From Agaribacter marinus (lineage in GTDB: Bacteria > Pseudomonadota > Gammaproteobacteria > Enterobacterales > Alteromonadaceae): a DNA stretch of 64,000 nucleotides. Below the pieces are notes generated by a model, which was given only the letters and a program-made list of their open reading frames with translations, was not told the origin of the DNA and made no database searches. The translations under genes were made by a program, and so were the position numbers. The stretch spans positions 233,615-297,614 of the forward strand of contig NZ_BSOT01000019.1 of assembly GCF_030160655.1 (NCBI RefSeq), read 5' to 3'. Shown piece by piece: positions 8,859 to 18,889 of the stretch (the first letter of the stretch is position 1; each line of letters starts with the position of its first letter).

Positions 8859-10469
8859 TTATTTAAGTTTCTTGAATTCCATTTTACGAATAACGGTCGG
8901 GCCAGCGTTTTCTGATAACGCTGGATAGTCTAGGTTATAGTGAAGACCTCTACTTTCTTTTCGCTGCATCGCACAGGCGACTATCAATTGAGCTATGCAA
9001 AGGAGGTTACGTAACTCAAGCATATTGTTACTTACTTTAAAGTTTGAATAATACTCGTCGACTTCTTGCTTCAGCAAATTGATTCTGCGCATGGCCCTTT
9101 CCAAGCGTTTGTTTGTTCTTACAATGCCGACAAAATCCCACATAAATAAACGTAATTCATGCCAATTGTGTTGAATAACAACGGCTTCATCTGAATCGAT
9201 TACGCGGCTTTCATCCCAAGGTTTAATATCACAACTATTGTGATTGTTATTAAAGTTGGCCAAAATATGTTTAGCACACGCGTGGGCAAAGACAACGCAT
9301 TCTAAAAGACTATTGCTTGCCATACGGTTTGCGCCGTGTAATCCAGTGTATGCGACTTCGCCGATGGCATAGACGTTGTCTAAGGTAGTACATGCATGTA
9401 AATCCGTAACAACGCCACCACATGAATAGTGCGCCGCTGGCACTACAGGTATCGGTTGGCGAGTAATATCAATGCCTAGCGAGCGACATTTTCTGTATAT
9501 ATTCGGAAAATGTTTAACAATGAAATCGCTCGCTTTGTGACTAATGTCTAAATACATGCAATCTTCACCTAAACGTTTCATCTCATAATCGATTGCTCTG
9601 GCAACAACGTCCCTTGGGGCCAAATCTCCACGCTCATCGAATTTTTTCATAAAAGGTGTTCCGTCGGGATGGCAAAGAAAAGCACCTTCTCCCCTAAGAG
9701 CCTCTGTGATTAAAAAATTTCCAGCATCAGGGTGGTATAAACATGTCGGGTGAAATTGGTTAAATTCCATATTCGCAATATCACAGCCTGCTCGCCAAGC
9801 CATAGCAATGCCGTCACCGGATGAGACATCTGGATTAGATGTATATTGATATACTTTACTGGCGCCGCCAGTTGCTAATGCGATAAAACGGCTTCGGATA
9901 ATTTCAACTTTTTCTTTTTTTCGGTTCCACACATAAGCGCCAATGCATTTTGTATCTGTTTTATGTTCTTTGATTAAATCAATCGCATTGTAACGTTCGA
10001 ACAAATGAATATTGGGGTGTTGAGCCACGTTTTCAGCCAACGTACTTTGCACGGCTTGGCCTGTAGCATCTGCCGCATGCAATATTCTTCTATGGCTGTG
10101 ACCGCCTTCTCTGGTTAAATGAAAACGCAGATTCCCGTCGTCATCTTTTTCTTGGTCAAAAGGTACTCCTTTGCTTATGAGCCATTCCATGCTATTTTTT
10201 GCATTTTCAGCCGTATAACGAACGATTTTTTCATCACATATTCCCGCGCCAGCGGCAATTGTGTCTGAAATATGGTTCTCAATTGAATCATCATCGTCGA
10301 AAACAGCGGCGATACCCCCTTGTGCGTATCGAGTGCTTCCTTCATTGAGGTCACTTTTACTCAGTACTATTACGTTACAATGATCGGCCATTTTTAATGC
10401 GAGACTCAAGCCCGCGGCACCGCTGCCTATTACGAGCAAATCGCAACGGTGTTCCACAGTATTTTGCAT
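8859..10469 (-). CDS. nadB: L-aspartate oxidase
   Basis: Flavoprotein of 536 residues, the family length (E. coli 540). It oxidises L-aspartate to iminoaspartate, the first step of NAD synthesis. An N-terminal FAD Rossmann motif ([13 protein letters not shown]) opens the protein, followed by [12 protein letters not shown], the [12 protein letters not shown] active-site region, [11 protein letters not shown] and [19 protein letters not shown]. It is divergent from rpoE, as in E. coli, with 191 bp between the start codons. It complements nadE, although nadA and nadC are not in the window. Confidence 0.96.
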   Translation of the reverse strand: MQNTVEHRCDLLVIGSGAAGLSLALKMADHCNVIVLSKSDLNEGSTRYAQGGIAAVFDDDDSIENHISDTIAAGAGICDEKIVRYTAENAKNSMEWLISKGVPFDQEKDDDGNLRFHLTREGGHSHRRILHAADATGQAVQSTLAENVAQHPNIHLFERYNAIDLIKEHKTDTKCIGAYVWNRKKEKVEIIRSRFIALATGGASKVYQYTSNPDVSSGDGIAMAWRAGCDIANMEFNQFHPTCLYHPDAGNFLITEALRGEGAFLCHPDGTPFMKKFDERGDLAPRDVVARAIDYEMKRLGEDCMYLDISHKASDFIVKHFPNIYRKCRSLGIDITRQPIPVVPAAHYSCGGVVTDLHACTTLDNVYAIGEVAYTGLHGANRMASNSLLECVVFAHACAKHILANFNNNHNSCDIKPWDESRVIDSDEAVVIQHNWHELRLFMWDFVGIVRTNKRLERAMRRINLLKQEVDEYYSNFKVSNNMLELRNLLCIAQLIVACAMQRKESRGLHYNLDYPALSENAGPTVIRKMEFKKLK

Positions 10470-10582
10470 AATTGAAACTTGTTAAACAGAAATTCGGTTA
10501 TATGTATTGTTAGTAATATTAATCTTTTGTGTCACAAATACCAAGAAGAGGCTTTTTTTATGCTTAAAAAGCAATTAAATTC

Positions 10583-10609
10583 GAACTTTGTTAAATTTAT
10601 ACAGTCAAT
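10583..10609 (+). promoter_or_regulatory. candidate sigma-E promoter of rpoE (autoregulation)
   Basis: GAACTT at 10583-10588 and GTCAAT at 10604-10609 are separated by 15 nt. This fits the sigma-E pattern GGAACTT / TCAAA with the usual spacing, and it lies 51 nt before the rpoE ATG. Autoregulation of rpoE by sigma-E is established in E. coli; that this site works is inference. Confidence 0.6.
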
Positions 10610-10660
10610 ATATGCAACTTGCCGAAGCCATATTGGACAACATTAGGAGTAATGGCTTTA

Positions 10661-11239
10661 ATGAGCGAGCAAAAAACTGATCAAGAATTGGTTAAATTAG
10701 TTCAGCACGGAAATAAGAACGCATTTAACTTACTGGTTATTAGACACCAGAATAAAGTAATGAACATTGTATCGAGATATGTGAAAAACTCTGGTGATGT
10801 GGCTGACGTTACGCAAGAAGCGTTTATAAAAGCATATAGGGCCTTACCGAATTTTAGAGGTGAAAGTGCGTTTTACACATGGTTATACCGAATTGCTGTG
10901 AATAGTGCGAAAAACTATTTAACTTCGCAAAGTCGAAAACCACCGGCAAGTGATGTGGATGCGCAGGAAGCTGACTATTATGAGGGTAGCGACGCATTGA
11001 AAGAAAATGCTTCGCCTGAAAGAAACTTGCTATCTGAAGAGTTGCAAGAAAAGCTTTTTTCGACAATTGAGAAATTGCCTGAGGACTTGAGAGTGGCAAT
11101 TACCTTACGAGAAATTGAAGGGTTAAGTTACGAAGAAATTGCGGGTGTGATGGATTGTCCCGTTGGTACCGTAAGATCGCGTATATTCAGGGCGCGCGAG
11201 GCCTTAGATAAGGTCATTGAGCCATTGACACAAAATTGA
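10661..11239 (+). CDS. rpoE: extracytoplasmic stress sigma factor RpoE
   Basis: 192 residues from ATG 10661 (E. coli RpoE 191). I chose this start because MSEQKTDQELV aligns with the E. coli N-terminus and AGGAG lies 11 nt upstream; the longer frame from 10619 adds an unrelated extension and ATG 10652 is too close to AGGAG. Sigma region 2 (QEAFIKAYRAL, FYTWLYRIAVN) and region 4 (GLSYEEIAGVMDCPVGTVRSRIFRAREA) are nearly identical to E. coli. It directs the envelope-stress regulon and heads rpoE-rseA-rseB-rseC. Confidence 0.97.
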   Translation: MSEQKTDQELVKLVQHGNKNAFNLLVIRHQNKVMNIVSRYVKNSGDVADVTQEAFIKAYRALPNFRGESAFYTWLYRIAVNSAKNYLTSQSRKPPASDVDAQEADYYEGSDALKENASPERNLLSEELQEKLFSTIEKLPEDLRVAITLREIEGLSYEEIAGVMDCPVGTVRSRIFRAREALDKVIEPLTQN

Positions 11240-11336
11240 TTTGCGAACAGGTGTTGTATACTTGATAAACACCTGACAAAATAATCTCTCGACGGTATCA
11301 TTATTAATAGTACGTTGAGACGTAGGAAAAGAGTGT

Positions 11337-11948
11337 ATGTCAAAAGATTTTGAACAGTTGTCAGCGATGGTTGATGGGCAGACAGATGATGTTGCTATTG
11401 CCAAAGAAATGTTAAACGACCATGAGCTGCAACGTAAGTGGAAAAGCTATCACTTAACACGTGATTTAATGCGGAATGATATGTCTTCAGATTTATCGTT
11501 TGATGTAAGCGCAAAAGTAGCACAAGCACTTGAAAAAGAATTGCCAATTGTAGCGCCTAAATCCACTTGGAAAGAACTACCGGTAGTATCTTCCGTAATA
11601 CCGATATTTAAGCAGAGTAGCCAAGTTGCCATGGCGGCTTGTGTAACTGCTTTGGTCATATTTAGTTATCAATCTTATAATCAACCTGAAGAAGTCCAGC
11701 CATTTATTGCTGCGCCGTCAGCGATAGGCCCAATGGGAGGCTTATCTCCAGTGAGTTTAGAACAAACAAGTGGAGTTAGTCAGCGCTCTGTTGCACAATT
11801 AAATGAGCAGAGACGATTGATTAATGCGTTGATTGAAGACCACAACAGACAGACCCAGCTTTTTCAAGCATCACTCGCTGAGCAACAAGAAGGGCTTGAG
11901 AAAGTAGCGAAAGAAGAGCCAGCTGCTGATAGTAGCTCTCCAGAATAA
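11337..11948 (+). CDS. rseA: anti-sigma-E factor RseA
   Basis: Protein of 203 residues. The N-terminal cytoplasmic anti-sigma domain (KDFEQLSAMVDGQTDD, then WKSYHLTRDLMR) is followed by one membrane helix at about 95-111 and a periplasmic domain ending in a Gln/Glu-rich helix (about 150-190). RseA holds sigma-E inactive and is cut by DegS and RseP under envelope stress. It lies 97 nt after rpoE and 15 nt before rseB. Position and domain order make the call firm. Confidence 0.92.
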   Translation: MSKDFEQLSAMVDGQTDDVAIAKEMLNDHELQRKWKSYHLTRDLMRNDMSSDLSFDVSAKVAQALEKELPIVAPKSTWKELPVVSSVIPIFKQSSQVAMAACVTALVIFSYQSYNQPEEVQPFIAAPSAIGPMGGLSPVSLEQTSGVSQRSVAQLNEQRRLINALIEDHNRQTQLFQASLAEQQEGLEKVAKEEPAADSSSPE

Positions 11949-11963
11949 AGTGACAAGGGAAAC

Positions 11964-13118
11964 GTGATTAAGAAACCTCTTTCTTTGCAACATTCAAATA
12001 GAAAAATGGCAATACCTTATGTTATTGCCATTTTTTTATTCTCTATTTTTAGTACAACAGTGTTTGCGCAATTGTCTTCAAATGCAGTATCGGAAGAAGA
12101 AAAACAAGCAAACTCCCCTGTCACTGAAGACGTCGAAAGTGCTAAGAGTAGCCGTTCAGCGGAATCAGACGCCGACAGTATTGGCATACAAGCTAGCAGC
12201 TCACATGCAATTAGCACAGAGACGTTTAACCCTCAATCGGGTATGCATTGGATGTTGCGTATGTCGCAACAAATCAACATATTGTCTTTTGAGATGGTGT
12301 ATGTAGTGACGTCTGAAGCTAAAGACACTATGCCCTATATTTGGCGACGTGCAGAGGCTAATGATGGTAAATACATAGAACAACTCAGTGTGTTAAATGG
12401 TCCAGGGTTTGAGCAAATTGTGTACGATGAAAAGCTAAGTATCTTTGAGCCTGGTTACCCGCCGTATAGTATCAAAGGAACGGCTGTGCGCGGACCTATC
12501 CCAAATGCGCTTTTACGAGTACCCCAATTACTTGAAAAAGCTTACGACATTATCCCTATGGGGCGAAATAGAATTTCTGGGCGCATGTCAAAACAGATTA
12601 GAATTGTGAGTAAAGACCAAACCCGGTTTGGTTATCATTTGTGGATTGACGAAACATCTGGCCTGTTATTAAAGTTAAATACTTATAATCTGGATGGCCG
12701 TCTTATTGAGCAAGTGCAAGTAACACAGCTAAGTATTTCTAGTGATGTAAACACTTTTTTTGCAAATTTCCAGGCAAGCCACATGCCCGACATAAGCCCT
12801 GCGCTTTCTCACCATCAGAGAGCACTTGCGTGGGACGTCAGTTTTTTGCCTGAAGGTATGGAAGTCGTGAAAAAAACGCTGCATAGAATAGGTGGGAACG
12901 GCCAATTAACAGAGTATATGCTGTTGTCTGACGGTGTTGTCGATGTTTCTGTCTATTTACTTAATAGCAATAATATTGTTGAAAATGACGTTTCTGGCAT
13001 GTCGGGCCCTAATGCAGTTGTAGTAAAGTCTGATGGGCAAATTCAGGTGACTGTTTTAGGTAAAATTCCGCTAGTCACTGCCGAGCGAATTGCAAACTCT
13101 ATAGTATTGGTAAATTAA
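11964..13118 (+). CDS. rseB: sigma-E regulatory periplasmic protein RseB
   Basis: Protein of up to 384 residues. The N-terminus contains a hydrophobic export signal (IPYVIAIFLFSIFSTTVFA), then a low-complexity Ser/Glu linker of about 60 residues, then the MucB/RseB lipoprotein-localisation-like domain (WMLRMSQQINILSFEMVYV, then the C-terminal segment with MSGPNAVVV). RseB shields RseA from DegS and senses lipopolysaccharide or lipoproteins. GTG 11964 has AAGGGA only 3 nt upstream; ATG 12006 begins directly at the signal peptide and is a real alternative. It lies 2 nt before rseC. Confidence 0.9.
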   Translation: MIKKPLSLQHSNRKMAIPYVIAIFLFSIFSTTVFAQLSSNAVSEEEKQANSPVTEDVESAKSSRSAESDADSIGIQASSSHAISTETFNPQSGMHWMLRMSQQINILSFEMVYVVTSEAKDTMPYIWRRAEANDGKYIEQLSVLNGPGFEQIVYDEKLSIFEPGYPPYSIKGTAVRGPIPNALLRVPQLLEKAYDIIPMGRNRISGRMSKQIRIVSKDQTRFGYHLWIDETSGLLLKLNTYNLDGRLIEQVQVTQLSISSDVNTFFANFQASHMPDISPALSHHQRALAWDVSFLPEGMEVVKKTLHRIGGNGQLTEYMLLSDGVVDVSVYLLNSNNIVENDVSGMSGPNAVVVKSDGQIQVTVLGKIPLVTAERIANSIVLVN

Positions 13119-13120
13119 TA

Positions 13121-13606
13121 ATGATAGAAGAAGTTGCCAGAGTAATTGATACAAATGAACATTCTGCAGTCGTTGAAACACAAATTAAAACTGCGTGTGG
13201 CAGTTGTAAAGCTAACAAAGACTGCGGTACCAGTGTTGTAGCAAAAGCATTTGCAAACAAAACTCATCAATTCACGATATCGACGGTGACGCCATTGGTG
13301 GTTGGCCAATTTGTTAAAATTGGCGTGCCAGAAAGTAGCATATTAAAAGCGTCGTTGTACTTGTATCTGTTTCCTATTTTGGTGCTGATATTGAGTGCGG
13401 CTACCTTTGAATACATGTTTTCTGATATACCGGAGTATGTTGTCGTGCTGATGAGCTTTGGCTCAACGGCACTTTCATTTGTATATATTTCGCATAAGTT
13501 AAAAGGCGTCGCAAATTACGATGAGTTTACACCTGTTTTCTTAGGTGTTAGCAATGAAGCTCAAGCCTTAAGTGCATTTGAAATACCGATTAAAAAAATA
13601 GACTAA
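13121..13606 (+). CDS. rseC: SoxR-reducing/sigma-E regulatory membrane protein RseC
   Basis: Protein of 161 residues of the RseC/MucC family. The N-terminal domain has a Cys cluster (Cys26, Cys29, Cys35 in CGSCKANKDC), and two membrane helices follow at about 76-100 and 105-125. RseC is an inner-membrane protein that modulates sigma-E and, in E. coli, helps reduce SoxR. It is the last gene of the rpoE operon. Confidence 0.9.
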   Translation: MIEEVARVIDTNEHSAVVETQIKTACGSCKANKDCGTSVVAKAFANKTHQFTISTVTPLVVGQFVKIGVPESSILKASLYLYLFPILVLILSAATFEYMFSDIPEYVVVLMSFGSTALSFVYISHKLKGVANYDEFTPVFLGVSNEAQALSAFEIPIKKID

Positions 13607-13777
13607 CTTGTCCTAATCTTGAGTACAGGCAAGCGTTTATTGTACTAAATAGAGTTTTACATGTTACTTTCGCGTGAAAGTGCCGAAGATTAAAGAACTT
13701 TAGTCGCAATTTCCTCGTTAAAACGGTAATATTCGCCCACTCTTAAGGTGCTACGTTTGTGCCTTACATATCATTTT

Positions 13778-13808
13778 TAAGATTTGGCATGAATATTCCC
13801 AAATCTTA
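13778..13808. promoter_or_regulatory. 10-bp perfect inverted repeat upstream of lepA
   Basis: TAAGATTTGG at 13778-13787 and its exact reverse complement at 13799-13808 enclose an 11-nt spacer, 38 nt before the lepA ATG, inside a 240-nt gap after rseC. No T run follows, so an intrinsic terminator is unlikely; an operator or an mRNA-leader hairpin are the options. The rest of the gap (13607-13777) shows nothing I recognise. Confidence 0.45.
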
Positions 13809-13846
13809 GACGAAATATTACAAGTTGTTTGGAATAAAAGTCACTT

Positions 13847-15643
13847 ATGCATTTAAAAAATATCCGCAATTTCAGCATTATTGCTCACATTGACCATGGC
13901 AAATCCACTCTGTCTGACAGATTAATTCAACATTGCGGTGGTTTAACTGAGAGAGAGATGGCTGAACAAGTGCTCGACTCAATGGATATAGAGCGCGAGC
14001 GCGGAATCACCATTAAAGCGCAAAGTGTCACACTGTATTACAAAGCAAAAGATGGCGAAACTTACCAGCTAAATTTTATTGATACTCCGGGTCATGTCGA
14101 CTTCACTTACGAAGTATCGCGCTCGTTGGCTGCGTGCGAAGGTGCGTTACTGGTTGTTGATGCGGGCCAAGGCGTAGAGGCGCAAACATTGGCAAATTGC
14201 TATACAGCAATTGATATGGATATGGAAGTTGTGCCTATTTTGAATAAAATTGACCTTCCTCAGGCTGAACCTGACCGCGTCGCTGAAGAAATTGAAGATA
14301 TTGTTGGTATTGACGCGATAGAAGCCGTGAGATGCTCAGCTAAAACCGGTGTTGGTATCGAAGAGGTATTAGAAGATATTGTCACTCGTATTCCACCACC
14401 GGAAGGCGAAATTGACGGACCACTACAGGCCTTAATCATTGATTCTTGGTTCGATAATTATCAAGGGGTTGTATCGTTAGTCAGAATTGTTGGTGGTGAA
14501 CTGAGAAGTAAAGAAAAAATTAAAATAATGTCTACCGGGCAAGTCTATCAAGCTGACAAAATTGGGATCTTTACACCTAAGCAGACAGAGACAGAAGTAT
14601 TACGTACTGGTGAAGTGGGCTTCATCATTGCAGGTATAAAGGAAATTCATGGCGCGCCTGTGGGTGATACCATTACAACATCAAAAGCGCCATCTGATAT
14701 CCAATTACCTGGATTTAAGAAAGTTAAACCTCAAGTATACGCAGGTTTGTTTCCTGTCAGCTCTGACGAATATGAAGACTTTCGCGATGCGTTGGCTAAA
14801 TTGAGTCTAAATGATGCATCGCTTTTTTATGAACCAGAAAGTTCAGCAGCGCTAGGTTTCGGTTTTCGTATTGGCTTTTTAGGTATGCTGCATATGGAAA
14901 TTATTCAAGAGCGGCTCGAGAGAGAGTACGACTTGGATCTCATTACGACCGCCCCTACCGTAGTCTATGAGGTGAAGACAACAAAGGGTGAGGTATTGCA
15001 AGTAGATAACCCATCTAAGCTACCTCCCATTAACGATATTGAAGAAATTCGAGAGCCTATCGTAACTGCCAATATCTTGGTCCCGCAAGAGTATTTAGGT
15101 AATGTTATTACTTTATGCGTGGATAAACGGGGTATGCAAACTAATATGGCATATCACGGAAAACAAGTGGCAATTACATATGACTTGCCGATGGCTGAAG
15201 TCGTGTTGGATTTCTTTGATAGACTAAAAAGTACGAGTCGTGGTTTTGCGTCCTTAGATTACAATTTTAGTCATTTCCAAGTGGCAGACATGGTGAGACT
15301 GGATATTTTAATTAACAGTGAAAGAGTCGATGCATTAGCTGTAATTACTCACAAATCAAATGCGCCATACAGAGGGCGGGACTTAGTAGAAAAACTAAGA
15401 GAAATCATTCCTCGTCAGATGTTTGATATTGCAATACAAGCTGCTATTGGAAATCACGTCATCGCGAGAAGCACAGTAAAACAATTGCGAAAGAACGTCA
15501 TCGCGAAATGTTACGGCGGAGACGTTAGTCGCAAGAAAAAGTTGCTTCAGAAGCAAAAAGAAGGGAAAAAACGGATGAAACAGGTTGGAAACGTTGAGTT
15601 ACCTCAAGATGCATTTTTAGCAATATTGAAGGTAGATAACTAA
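13847..15643 (+). CDS. lepA: elongation factor 4 (LepA)
   Basis: GTPase of 598 residues (E. coli 599). G1 is AHIDHGKST, and [14 protein letters not shown] and SAKTG follow, then EF-G-like domains II, III and V and the LepA-specific C-terminal domain ([26 protein letters not shown]). It acts on ribosomes in initiation and back-translocation. Its stop overlaps the lepB start by one base (TAATG), marking tight translational coupling in lepA-lepB-rnc-era. Confidence 0.97.
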   Translation: MHLKNIRNFSIIAHIDHGKSTLSDRLIQHCGGLTEREMAEQVLDSMDIERERGITIKAQSVTLYYKAKDGETYQLNFIDTPGHVDFTYEVSRSLAACEGALLVVDAGQGVEAQTLANCYTAIDMDMEVVPILNKIDLPQAEPDRVAEEIEDIVGIDAIEAVRCSAKTGVGIEEVLEDIVTRIPPPEGEIDGPLQALIIDSWFDNYQGVVSLVRIVGGELRSKEKIKIMSTGQVYQADKIGIFTPKQTETEVLRTGEVGFIIAGIKEIHGAPVGDTITTSKAPSDIQLPGFKKVKPQVYAGLFPVSSDEYEDFRDALAKLSLNDASLFYEPESSAALGFGFRIGFLGMLHMEIIQERLEREYDLDLITTAPTVVYEVKTTKGEVLQVDNPSKLPPINDIEEIREPIVTANILVPQEYLGNVITLCVDKRGMQTNMAYHGKQVAITYDLPMAEVVLDFFDRLKSTSRGFASLDYNFSHFQVADMVRLDILINSERVDALAVITHKSNAPYRGRDLVEKLREIIPRQMFDIAIQAAIGNHVIARSTVKQLRKNVIAKCYGGDVSRKKKLLQKQKEGKKRMKQVGNVELPQDAFLAILKVDN

Positions 15644-16524
15644 TGGCTAATTATTTTTCGATATTTTTGGTTGTTGTGAGCTTTGTTACGGGCATTGTTT
15701 GGCTTGTGTATGCATTGTACTTTTCACCGAAGCAGGAAAGTGTAACATCTGGCGGGAGTAATACCGCAGTTGGCGGAGCCAACGCTGAGGAATCTGCTGA
15801 AGAGGAATTGCCTGCATTGGTTGATTTTTGCAAACAAATGTTCCCCATTTTTTTTGGCGTAATGATATTTAGATCATTCATTTACGAACCATTTCAGATA
15901 CCCTCAGGGTCAATGATGCCGACGTTGCTCACCGGTGATTTTATCCTAGTAGAGAAGTTTTCTTATGGCTTAAAGGACCCTGTTACTCGCACTGAGTTAA
16001 TCGAGACAGGACAGGTTGAACGCGGTGACGTTGTTGTATTTAAATACCCATTAGATGAACGAGTAGATTACATAAAGCGAGTAGTAGGTCTACCCGGAGA
16101 TACGATTGTTTACAGAAACAAGCAATTGTTTATTAAACAAGCCTGTGTCGGAGGAAGTGAATGTAACCCCGCTCAGCCAGCTCAATTAAAGTCATTAGGT
16201 GCTGGGCAATATTCGCTGGGCCCACATCGTTTATCGTTATTTGAAGAGCAGTTGGGAGGTGTAACACATCAAATTCTCCATAACCCGAATCAACCTTCGG
16301 GATCTACTCAGGTGATTGTGCCTGAAGGTCATTATTTTGCAATGGGTGATAACAGAGACCATAGTGCCGACTCGCGTAGTTGGGGATTTGTGCCAGAAGA
16401 AAATCTTGTTGGAAAAGCTGTTTTTATTTGGATCAGTTTTGAGTTTGAGAGAAAACAAGAAGACTTTTTACCAACTTGGATGCCTACTGGGGTCCGGTTT
16501 AGTCGCGTCGGTGCATTTGGTTAG
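15643..16524 (+). CDS. lepB: signal peptidase I
   Basis: Protein of 293 residues. Two N-terminal membrane segments are visible (about 3-27 and 66-80). The catalytic Ser is Ser90 in PSGSMMPT and the catalytic Lys is Lys145 in DYIKRVVGLPGD, matching E. coli Ser91/Lys146. GDNRDHSADSRSWGFVP is box E. It cleaves Sec and Tat signal peptides at the inner membrane's outer face. It is coupled to lepA by TAATG and to rnc by TAGTG. Confidence 0.96.
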   Translation: MANYFSIFLVVVSFVTGIVWLVYALYFSPKQESVTSGGSNTAVGGANAEESAEEELPALVDFCKQMFPIFFGVMIFRSFIYEPFQIPSGSMMPTLLTGDFILVEKFSYGLKDPVTRTELIETGQVERGDVVVFKYPLDERVDYIKRVVGLPGDTIVYRNKQLFIKQACVGGSECNPAQPAQLKSLGAGQYSLGPHRLSLFEEQLGGVTHQILHNPNQPSGSTQVIVPEGHYFAMGDNRDHSADSRSWGFVPEENLVGKAVFIWISFEFERKQEDFLPTWMPTGVRFSRVGAFG

Positions 16525-17201
16525 TGAAAGAAATAAAGTTAAAAAATTTACAAAAACGTTTAGTGTACAGTTTTGAAAATCAAAACCTACTGCTACAAGC
16601 GCTAACGCACCGCAGTGCGGCAAAGGCGCATAATGAGCGTTTAGAGTTTTTAGGTGATGCTGTTTTAGGCTTGATTGTCGCAGAGATTTTGTATGCTAAG
16701 TTTCCTGCACAGCCTGAGGGGAAGCTGACTAGAATGAGAGCTTCACTGGTTAATCGTTCAACGCTTGCGGATATCGCGCGTGAGCTATCGTTGGGGGAAC
16801 TGCTTAGTCTCGGGTCCGGTGAAAAGAAAAGCGGCGGTCATCGTCGAGATTCAATTCTTTCCGATACTGTTGAAGCTATTCTTGGCGCGATTTATTTAGA
16901 TGCAGGTTTGACCGCAACGCAAAAGACGGTTAACGCCTTGTTTAATTCTCGTGTAGATAAATTAGACCCTTCAGTACAAATTAAAGACAGCAAAACGCAA
17001 TTACAAGAACACTTGCAATCTAGGCAAATTCCCCTTCCGACATATGATGTGATAAATATTTCTGGCAAAGATCATGCACAAACATTTGAAGTTAGTTGCT
17101 CAATTGCATCGCTAGATATTACTGCAAATGGTATTGGGCAGAGCCGTCGAATTGCAGAGCAACAGGCCGCGAAACAGGTCTTGGAAATGGTATTATCATG
17201 A
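16524..17201 (+). CDS. rnc: ribonuclease III
   Basis: Protein of 225 residues. The catalytic signature NERLEFLGD and the second acidic cluster [14 protein letters not shown] are intact, and a C-terminal double-stranded-RNA-binding domain follows (about 150-224, [14 protein letters not shown]). It processes rRNA precursors and structured mRNA. It starts at GTG 16524, sharing a base with the lepB stop (TAGTG), and overlaps era by 4 nt. Confidence 0.96.
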   Translation: MKEIKLKNLQKRLVYSFENQNLLLQALTHRSAAKAHNERLEFLGDAVLGLIVAEILYAKFPAQPEGKLTRMRASLVNRSTLADIARELSLGELLSLGSGEKKSGGHRRDSILSDTVEAILGAIYLDAGLTATQKTVNALFNSRVDKLDPSVQIKDSKTQLQEHLQSRQIPLPTYDVINISGKDHAQTFEVSCSIASLDITANGIGQSRRIAEQQAAKQVLEMVLS

Positions 17202-18100
17202 CAGAAAATCACTGTGGTATGGTGGCGATAGTTGGTCGGCCTAATGTTGGAAAGTCAACAATCCTTAACCGTATATTGGGCCAGAAAGTTAGTATTACAT
17301 CGCGGAAACCACAAACCACTCGACACCGCATAATAGGTATCGATACTCAGGATAATCGTCAAGCGATATACGTTGATACACCAGGTCTGCATAAAGAAGA
17401 GAAGCGTGCTATAAATCGTTTCATGAATCGGGCGGCAAGCAGTTCATTAGGTGATGTATTTTTAGTACTCTTCGTTGTCGAAGGTACACGTTGGCAAGCG
17501 GATGATGAATTGGTTCTTGAGAAAATTAAAGCATCAGGTTTGCCTTGTTGGCTGGTTGTGAACAAGGTAGATAAAGTAGATGAGCAAGGTGATTTAATGG
17601 ATACCTTGTCACGTCTAAGTAGACTGCATGACTTTGATCAGGTATTGCCTGTGTCTGCAAAGCAAGGTAAGCAAATAGAGCGTTTACGACAGCTCATTTT
17701 ATCTAAATTACCCTTTAGCGAGTTTTACTTCCCGGAAGATTATATTACCGATCGCTCCAGTCGTTTTATGGCGTCGGAAATTATTCGTGAAAAACTAATG
17801 CGCTTCACTGGCGATGAGTTACCTTATTCGATCACGGTTGAAATTGAGCAGTTTAAACTTGAATCAAATGGTGTTTACCATATAAATGGTTTAATTTTGG
17901 TGGAGCGTTCGAGTCAAAAACCCATGGTTATTGGAAAAAATGGTAGCCATATAAAAACGATTGGCGCAGAAGCTCGCAAGGACATGGAAGATTTGTTTGA
18001 TAACAAAGTGTTTTTGGAGCTCTGGGTCAAAGTGAAATCTGGCTGGGCTGATGATGAACGGGCTTTGCGATCACTTGGCTACGATGAAGATTACCGCTGA
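17198..18100 (+). CDS. era: GTPase Era
   Basis: 300 residues from ATG 17198 (E. coli Era 301). I chose this start because the ATGA overlap with the rnc stop is the usual arrangement and [16 protein letters not shown] aligns with known Era; a longer in-frame extension starting inside rnc is spurious. G1 [10 protein letters not shown]3 DTPGLH and G4 NKVD are present, with a C-terminal KH domain ([21 protein letters not shown]). It is a 16S rRNA maturation and 30S assembly factor. It is the last gene of the lepA operon; recO does not follow. Confidence 0.97.
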   Translation: MTENHCGMVAIVGRPNVGKSTILNRILGQKVSITSRKPQTTRHRIIGIDTQDNRQAIYVDTPGLHKEEKRAINRFMNRAASSSLGDVFLVLFVVEGTRWQADDELVLEKIKASGLPCWLVVNKVDKVDEQGDLMDTLSRLSRLHDFDQVLPVSAKQGKQIERLRQLILSKLPFSEFYFPEDYITDRSSRFMASEIIREKLMRFTGDELPYSITVEIEQFKLESNGVYHINGLILVERSSQKPMVIGKNGSHIKTIGAEARKDMEDLFDNKVFLELWVKVKSGWADDERALRSLGYDEDYR

Positions 18101-18175
18101 CCTAACAAGTCTCAGCAATGATTAAATTTCTACTTTTTGCGCAAGCTTCAGTTGTTTAGATTTGAGTAATTGTCA

Positions 18176-18184
18176 TGTTATGAT
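18176..18184 (+). promoter_or_regulatory. candidate extended -10 promoter for pdxH
   Basis: TGT followed by TATGAT fits an extended -10 (TGn TATAAT) and ends 26 nt before the pdxH ATG. No convincing -35 hexamer is visible, which is acceptable for an extended -10. Confidence 0.35.
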
Positions 18185-18210
18185 GATGAATAAGTCTAGG
18201 AAAACCAGTA

Positions 18211-18852
18211 ATGAAACCACTCCAAGATTTCAGACAAGAATACCGAACCGGGCAGTTGGACGAGAGCCAGTTAACGGAAGAACCATTTGCGCTTTTTAAT
18301 CGTTGGCTGTGTGATGCGATCAATGCGAAATTGCCTGAGCCAAATGCGATGACTGTTGCCACTGTTGATGTTGAAGGGCAGCCAAGCCAGCGAATCGTAC
18401 TGCTAAAAGATGTGACGGACGAAGGTTTTATTTTTTATACAAATTTAGGGAGTAATAAAGCCAAGGACCTCGCCGGAAATAATAAAATATCCTTACATTT
18501 TCCTTGGCATCTGCTTGAACGCCAAGTAAAGGTATGTGGCGTTGCCACCCAATTATCGCGCAAAAAAGTAATGCAGTATTTTCTTTCAAGGCCTAAGGAC
18601 AGTCAAATTGGCGCATGGGCGTCACAGCAAAGCCAGCCCATTTCCACTCGGCAACTTTTGTTAACGCAATTCGCGCAAATGAAGGATAAATTTGCGAATG
18701 GTGAAGTGCCGCTGCCGGATTTTTGGGGCGGCTTTTTAGTTAAACCTCATTTGGTTGAGTTTTGGCAAGGCGGAGAGCATCGCTTGCACGACAGGTTTCA
18801 ATATCGCCTCAGTGCCGATAGCCAGTGGACTTATCAACGATTAATGCCTTAG
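18211..18852 (+). CDS. pdxH: pyridoxamine/pyridoxine 5'-phosphate oxidase
   Basis: Protein of 213 residues. The FMN-binding split barrel carries the PdxH hallmarks [41 protein letters not shown] and the C-terminal LHDRFQY. It makes pyridoxal 5'-phosphate from PNP or PMP with FMN and oxygen. TAGGAAA precedes the ATG. It stands directly after era, where recO and pdxJ are found in E. coli, so a vitamin B6 gene is kept at this place although a different one. Confidence 0.95.
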   Translation: MKPLQDFRQEYRTGQLDESQLTEEPFALFNRWLCDAINAKLPEPNAMTVATVDVEGQPSQRIVLLKDVTDEGFIFYTNLGSNKAKDLAGNNKISLHFPWHLLERQVKVCGVATQLSRKKVMQYFLSRPKDSQIGAWASQQSQPISTRQLLLTQFAQMKDKFANGEVPLPDFWGGFLVKPHLVEFWQGGEHRLHDRFQYRLSADSQWTYQRLMP

Positions 18853-18889
18853 CTCATGCCCCAAAGATAAACGTAGCTTAACGAACACT

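Noticed and set aside
13695..13720. GAACTT upstream of lepA as a possible sigma-E promoter
   Set aside because: The region 15-16 nt downstream reads CGTTAA, not TCAAA-like, so the match is only half.
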